A stretch of DNA of 64,000 nt from Rhodopirellula bahusiensis (lineage in GTDB: Bacteria; Planctomycetota; Planctomycetia; Pirellulales; Pirellulaceae), in NCBI RefSeq assembly GCF_002727185.1, contig NZ_NIZW01000021.1, positions 62,001 through 126,000 of the forward strand, in the 5' to 3' direction. The position numbers and the translations under genes are program-made. The notes under the pieces are model-generated. The model saw only the letters and a list, made by a program, of their open reading frames with translations, had not been told where the DNA came from and did not search any database. How positions within the stretch are numbered: the first letter of the stretch is position 1; every line of letters begins with the position of its first letter. Shown in pieces: positions 59,592 to 64,000 of the stretch.

Positions 59592-61073
59592 ATGTCCGAA
59601 GAATCCAAGTGTCCGTTTCAAACACAACAATTCGGCCGGGCGGTCGATGACAACCAACATTCGCAAACCGCTGGACCACGTGGCCCTGTCTTGATGCAAG
59701 ACGTTCACCTGGTCGAGAAAATGGCGCACTTCAATCGGGAGCGAATTCCTGAACGCGTGGTGCATGCGAAGGGTTACGGTGCCTTCGGAACCTTCACCGT
59801 GACGAACGATATCACCAAATACTGCATGGCGGATTTGTTCTCGGAAGTTGGCAAGAAGACGGAGACGTTCGCTCGTTTTTCGACCGTGGGTGGCGAAAGC
59901 GGATCGGCTGACACTGCTCGTGATCCACGCGGGTTCTCCTTGAAGTTTTACACTGACCAAGGCGTCTGGGACTTGGTTGGCAACAACACGCCGATCTTCT
60001 TCATTCGTGATCCGCTGAAGTTCAGCGATTTCATTCGGACTCAGAAACGAGAGCCTCAGAATCACTTGCAGCCTCACTGGCGTCGCTGGGACTTTTGGGG
60101 CGAAGTGCCTGAAGCCTTGCACCAGGTCATGTTCTTGTACAGCGACCGCGGAACGCCAAAGAGCGCTCGGTTTATGAATGGCTACGGAAGCCACACGTTC
60201 AGCATGTACAACAAAGACGGTGTCCGGCACTGGGTGAAGTTTCATCTGAAGACCGAGCAAGGTTCAGAGAACTTCAGCGCCGATGAAGCGATCAAGATGG
60301 CGGGCGAAGCACCGGATTACTCCACGCGAGATTTGTTTGAGGCGATTGAGAAAGGCGACTACCCCCGATGGCGAATGCACATTCAGGTCATGCCTGAGTC
60401 CGATGCGGCTGACTACGAATGGCATCCATTCGATTTGACCAAGGTGTGGCCGCACGACGACTATCCGTTGATCGAAGTCGGTGTGTTTGAACTCAATCGC
60501 AATCCATCGAACTACTTTCAGGACGTCGAGCAAGCCGCGTTTGAGCCTGGCAACTTGGTCGAGGGAATTGGTATCTCGCCCGATCGTATGTTGCAAAACC
60601 GAGTGCTGTCGTATCCCGACGCACACCGGTATCGATTGGGCGTGAATTATCACCAAATCCCGGTCAACCAACCACGCTGTCCCTATGCGACTTATCACCG
60701 CGACGGAACGATGCGAGTGGACGGGAATGGCGGGGGCACCGTTGATTACGAGCCCAATAAAATGAACGGGCCGAAAGAGACCGGAGGTTCGTTGGAGTCG
60801 CCGATGCCGGTGCACGGCGATGGGGATCGCTACGACGAATTCGCTTGCGATGACACGGACTACTACGGCCAGCCGCAGATGTTCTGGAACAAGGTGCTCG
60901 ATGAAGGTGCCCGCGAACGACTTTGCACCGCGATTTCGAACTCAATGGCGGACAGTCCGGAGAACATTCGCGAGAAAATGTTGGCTCAGTTCGGCAAGGT
61001 TCATCCGGACTTCGAAGCGGGTGTCCGCAGTCGACTGGACGCCCCAGAGTCGCAACCGATCCCAATCGCATAA
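59592..61073 (+). CDS. katA: Catalase, small-subunit (clade 3) type
   Basis: The 493-residue protein has catalytic histidine 58 (RVVHAKGYGAFG), the asparagine in LVGNNTPIFFIRD, and the heme-tyrosine segment RVLSYPDAHRYRLGVN, with RFSTVGGESGSADTARDPRGF near the start and CPYATYHRDG later. It is the ordinary monofunctional heme catalase length. It destroys hydrogen peroxide. A terminator follows. Confidence 0.95.
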   Translation: MSEESKCPFQTQQFGRAVDDNQHSQTAGPRGPVLMQDVHLVEKMAHFNRERIPERVVHAKGYGAFGTFTVTNDITKYCMADLFSEVGKKTETFARFSTVGGESGSADTARDPRGFSLKFYTDQGVWDLVGNNTPIFFIRDPLKFSDFIRTQKREPQNHLQPHWRRWDFWGEVPEALHQVMFLYSDRGTPKSARFMNGYGSHTFSMYNKDGVRHWVKFHLKTEQGSENFSADEAIKMAGEAPDYSTRDLFEAIEKGDYPRWRMHIQVMPESDAADYEWHPFDLTKVWPHDDYPLIEVGVFELNRNPSNYFQDVEQAAFEPGNLVEGIGISPDRMLQNRVLSYPDAHRYRLGVNYHQIPVNQPRCPYATYHRDGTMRVDGNGGGTVDYEPNKMNGPKETGGSLESPMPVHGDGDRYDEFACDDTDYYGQPQMFWNKVLDEGARERLCTAISNSMADSPENIREKMLAQFGKVHPDFEAGVRSRLDAPESQPIPIA

Positions 61074-61100
61074 TCGGCATATATGTTGCTTTGTACAGAG

Positions 61101-61140
61101 ACGGTCATCCCTAACTCGGGTGGCCGTTCATTTATTTGTG
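61101..61140 (+). terminator. Intrinsic terminator after the catalase gene
   Basis: ACGGTCATCC (61101-61110) pairs with GGGTGGCCGT (61118-61127) in ten pairs including two G-T, with a 7-base loop, followed by TCATTTATTTG. It lies 27 bases after the catalase stop. Confidence 0.75.
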
Positions 61141-61230
61141 CGTCTCACTCGGTTAAACGCGGGGGATTGCGCGATCTGGGTGACTGTTTATTGCCCGCCT
61201 TCCCCATTTTTTGACTCACCGGAGACCAGT

Positions 61231-64000
61231 ATGTTCGGCTTTCGTTCTGCCCGCTTGCTCGATAATCAACCAGTTGATCACCCTAACGCTCCTCAAGAAT
61301 ATAAAGAAACTGGGGATTCTCGAAAAAGAACAGGGCGCCGAACGAAATCACGCCGTGCAACTCTGAATCGATTGATCGGCGAGCGCCTCGAGGAGCGTCG
61401 TGTTCTAGCGGCCTACGTTGTCGACACTGCTTTGGACGTGGTCGCCGAGGATGGCATGATCAGCCTGCGCGAGGCGATCCAGGCCTCGAACAGCAATGCG
61501 GCCGTCAATTCAGACACCGTGGCAGGCGAACCAGCCGCCACCGCAATCGACAGCATTACCTTCGCCGATGGTCTGAGCACGATTGTTTTGGGGAGCGAAC
61601 TGGAAATCACGGAATCGCTTCAAATTGCCTTGGGCGATTCATCTGACCAAATCATCAGTGGCGACAATGCGTCGCGGATTTTTGCCATCAATGCGTCCGT
61701 TGGTGATGCGGTGAGCGTCGACGTTTCCGGTTTGACGCTGCAAGATGGCGTGGCGGAATCGGGTGGTGCAATTTACGTCGGATCGGGCCAGTCTCTATCT
61801 CTGACCGATGTCACGCTGACGGGCAACACGGCGACTGGTGATGACGCTGACATGGGTGGCGGTGCTCTGGCCATTGATGGCGGGAACGTGACGATCACCG
61901 ATTCAACGATTTCAGGCAACATTGCAAACGGTGCTTCGGGCAGCGGTGGCGGCATCCTGAACTTAGGAACGCTGACCGTTTCGGGTGGCGAAGTCAGTGA
62001 CAACACAGCAAACAGGGCCGGTGGCGGGATCGAAGCCACCGCTGGTAGCAGCACAACGCTGACCGATGTCTTGATGGAACTCAACGTAGCCGGACCGGAT
62101 GGATCTGCCGCGCCGGGTAACGGTGGTGCACTTCACATTTCGGGTGATGGCAACGCTGACATCTCTGGTGGCACGATCCGTGACAACATGGCTGCTCGTG
62201 AAGGTGGTGGTCTGTGGAACAACACCGGTGCGATGACGGTTGATGGAACGATTTTGACCGGCAACATTGCCTCGGGTGATGCGGCGGACGACGGTGGTGG
62301 TGCGATCTTCAACAACGGCGGTACGCTGACAGTCAGCAATGCGATCATCAGTGGCAACGCGGCGGACGGAACGCTCGGTAGCGGTGGTGGAATCTTCAGC
62401 ACCGACGGAGCCGTGACGATCAACCTGAGTCAGATCGGTGGTTCGATTGCTTCGGAAGGCAACACAGCGAATCGCGCCGGCGGTGGCATCGAAGTCATTG
62501 ATGGCACGGTGACTTTGAACTTCGGAACCGATGTTTCGAACAACTTCGCTGGCATTAACGGTGGCGGTTTGCACTCGACCGGAGCAGCCGACGTCACTTC
62601 GAACCTGGCCATTTTCGGCAGCAACACTGCGGCCAGCGAAGGCGGAGGGTTGTGGAACTCGTCGACCGGCACGATGACGATCAACGGCGGGGCGATTTCA
62701 TCGAACGTCGCCAGTGGCGATGACGCCAGCAACGGTGGCGGCGGTCTGTTCAATGACGGCGGCACACTGAACGTGATCGATGCAGTCGTTGGATTCAACG
62801 TTGCCGACGGTGCCAGCGGAAGCGGCGGTGGGATTCTCAATGAGGGAGGAACGCTCACCATCAGTGGGAACACGAACATCACAAACAACACTGCTAACCG
62901 CGCCGGTGGCGGTATTGAAGTGACTGGTGGGAGCACGACGACGATCACGGACGCTTTGATCTCGTCCAACTTGGCGGGAGTATCACCGGCAGTTGCGGCG
63001 CCGGGCAATGGCGGCGGGATTCATGTTGGTGGCGATGGTTCGGTCACGATCACCGGCGGTTCGGTGACGGACAACGAAGCGATCGAAGGCGGTGGACTTT
63101 GGAATTCGGCCGCGGGTTCGCTGACGGTCGATGGGACCACGATCAGTGGCAACACGGCGGTCGCCGGTGGCGGCGTCTACAACGACGAAGCGCCTCCGTT
63201 GGCAGATCAAATGTTCTCGATGACCTTTGAAAGTCTCAACGGCTCCGGCGTTTCGGGAACCGGCATGGTGATCGTTCAATCGCCATCGGAATCCACTCGC
63301 ACCGTTCGCGTCGTGATCGATGCGGAAGGACTGCAAGACTTATCCGGCATTCCCGGCGCGATTCATGTGGCTCACATCCACGGCCAGTTCGCTGGCAATG
63401 CAACCTTGCCAATTCTGAGCCAGGGCGACGGTCCCTTCTTCGATGGTGCTGGTGGAACAGCCAATGGCTTCCCACCTGTCAATTCGGTGGCCCCTTCTTT
63501 GGCCAATGACGACGGACGAACGATTGCCGACGGCTTCTTGGATTTCCTGGAAGGGCGTCCGCAGTACGGTCCGGTTGTTTTGAATCTGACCTCGACCCAG
63601 TTGCGGGATGCAGCGCCAAACGGTTCGAATCCACCCGATGGAGTTCCTCCGCTATCGCACTTCCTCGCTTTGGCGGGATCGGGTGACATCGACGCGGCGG
63701 CTCTGTTCCCCAATGGAACCGAGTTCAATCTCGACACAACTTATACGTTCGACCTGACCAACGCGGACGAAGAACGCCAGTTCAATAATTTGGCACCGCT
63801 TGGCCTTCGCGAAGTCGTGCTGCATGGGCAAACGATTGACACGGCGATTTCGGATGCAATCGATGCGGCGGCCATGGGGACTGCTCCAAGTGGCGTTGAT
63901 CTTGGCGATGGGACATCGTTCCGCGTGACGGCTCCTGTTGCTGTTGCATTGATCACTCCAGTCAGTGGCAGCGTGACAATCACAAACGCGACGATCACGA
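61231..64000 (+). CDS. Giant planctomycete surface protein with polymorphic repeats and CHRD-like domain, N-terminal part
   Basis: The frame starts at ATG 61231 and runs off the right edge with more than 920 codons. The first 60 residues are basic and end with the planctomycete export signal LNRLIGERLEERRVLAA. From about residue 60 to 650 it is made of beta-helix repeats rich in GGG and N-T, including three longer modules marked by NTANRAGGGIE at 62002, 62461 and 62887 (spacing 153 and 142 residues). From about 655 to 800 lies a CHRD-like domain (TFESLNGSGVSGTG, HVAHIHGQFAGN). It is a predicted secreted or cell-surface adhesin-like protein. Confidence 0.85.
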   Translation, partial: MFGFRSARLLDNQPVDHPNAPQEYKETGDSRKRTGRRTKSRRATLNRLIGERLEERRVLAAYVVDTALDVVAEDGMISLREAIQASNSNAAVNSDTVAGEPAATAIDSITFADGLSTIVLGSELEITESLQIALGDSSDQIISGDNASRIFAINASVGDAVSVDVSGLTLQDGVAESGGAIYVGSGQSLSLTDVTLTGNTATGDDADMGGGALAIDGGNVTITDSTISGNIANGASGSGGGILNLGTLTVSGGEVSDNTANRAGGGIEATAGSSTTLTDVLMELNVAGPDGSAAPGNGGALHISGDGNADISGGTIRDNMAAREGGGLWNNTGAMTVDGTILTGNIASGDAADDGGGAIFNNGGTLTVSNAIISGNAADGTLGSGGGIFSTDGAVTINLSQIGGSIASEGNTANRAGGGIEVIDGTVTLNFGTDVSNNFAGINGGGLHSTGAADVTSNLAIFGSNTAASEGGGLWNSSTGTMTINGGAISSNVASGDDASNGGGGLFNDGGTLNVIDAVVGFNVADGASGSGGGILNEGGTLTISGNTNITNNTANRAGGGIEVTGGSTTTITDALISSNLAGVSPAVAAPGNGGGIHVGGDGSVTITGGSVTDNEAIEGGGLWNSAAGSLTVDGTTISGNTAVAGGGVYNDEAPPLADQMFSMTFESLNGSGVSGTGMVIVQSPSESTRTVRVVIDAEGLQDLSGIPGAIHVAHIHGQFAGNATLPILSQGDGPFFDGAGGTANGFPPVNSVAPSLANDDGRTIADGFLDFLEGRPQYGPVVLNLTSTQLRDAAPNGSNPPDGVPPLSHFLALAGSGDIDAAALFPNGTEFNLDTTYTFDLTNADEERQFNNLAPLGLREVVLHGQTIDTAISDAIDAAAMGTAPSGVDLGDGTSFRVTAPVAVALITPVSGSVTITNATIT

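Overview
The window looks like a chromosomal segment of a marine planctomycete of the Rhodopirellula/Pirellulaceae type. The clues are a TIGR03067-family secreted protein, a giant surface protein with the planctomycete N-terminal signal ending LEERRVLAA, a long-linker ECF-like sigma factor, many signal-transduction proteins, and intergenic palindromes of a kind I associate with this group. GC content looks to be in the mid-50s by eye. I saw no rRNA, tRNA, CRISPR, phage or transposase gene.

Layout. 1-3.2 kb: a partial pterin dehydratase, a sigma factor overlapping a BrkB-type membrane protein, and an App1-type phosphatase. 3.2-16.6 kb: signalling (a 1661-residue CheB-CheR-PAS-histidine kinase-receiver protein, a lone receiver, an HPt protein and an NtrC-type regulator), with a phosphatidylcholine-synthase/EEP-phosphatase pair, a DUF421 protein, a YqaE/Pmp3 peptide, an acidic lipoprotein and a YbdK-type ligase between them. 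16.6-20.1 kb: a run of short membrane proteins (CsbD/DUF883-like, DUF3618-like, holin-like DUF1469, DUF4235) ending in an M20 amidohydrolase. 20.5-28.8 kb: secreted and stress proteins, a YheT-type hydrolase, then an overlapping operon MscS-DUF2254-MscS-AI-2E/PerM. 28.8-35 kb: an orphan giant flagellin, a beta-helix (GH141-like) protein and a Tat-exported amidohydrolase. 35-41 kb: more stress genes (PNPOx-like, GlsB, Dps, SDR, DUF2945), a deaminase overlapping a receiver, DedA and MgtC. 41.2-46.9 kb: a caa3-type cytochrome oxidase operon with subunit II-cytochrome c and subunit I-III fusions, CtaG and a triheme cytochrome. 46.9-53.7 kb: DUF3140, SDR, quinone-reductase-like, DJ-1/AhpD-like/flavin disulfide reductase, and a membrane C39-like peptidase. 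53.9-58.1 kb: an overlapping three-gene biosynthetic operon (SbnA-like, FAD/NAD(P)-binding, Y4yA-like). 58.3-64 kb: a second AI-2E family protein, a catalase and the start of a giant repeat protein with a CHRD-like insert.

Taken together, much of the window is general-stress and envelope-maintenance capacity: oxidant removal, DNA protection, osmotic release, redox-sensing enzymes and short membrane proteins, next to phosphorelay proteins that could control part of it. The best candidates for something undescribed are the three-gene amino-acid/PLP cluster at 53.9-58.1 kb, the compact membrane-stress operon at 17.8-20.1 kb, the four-gene mechanosensitive operon at 23.7-28.8 kb, and two long symmetric intergenic palindromes at 35.0 and 49.6 kb.
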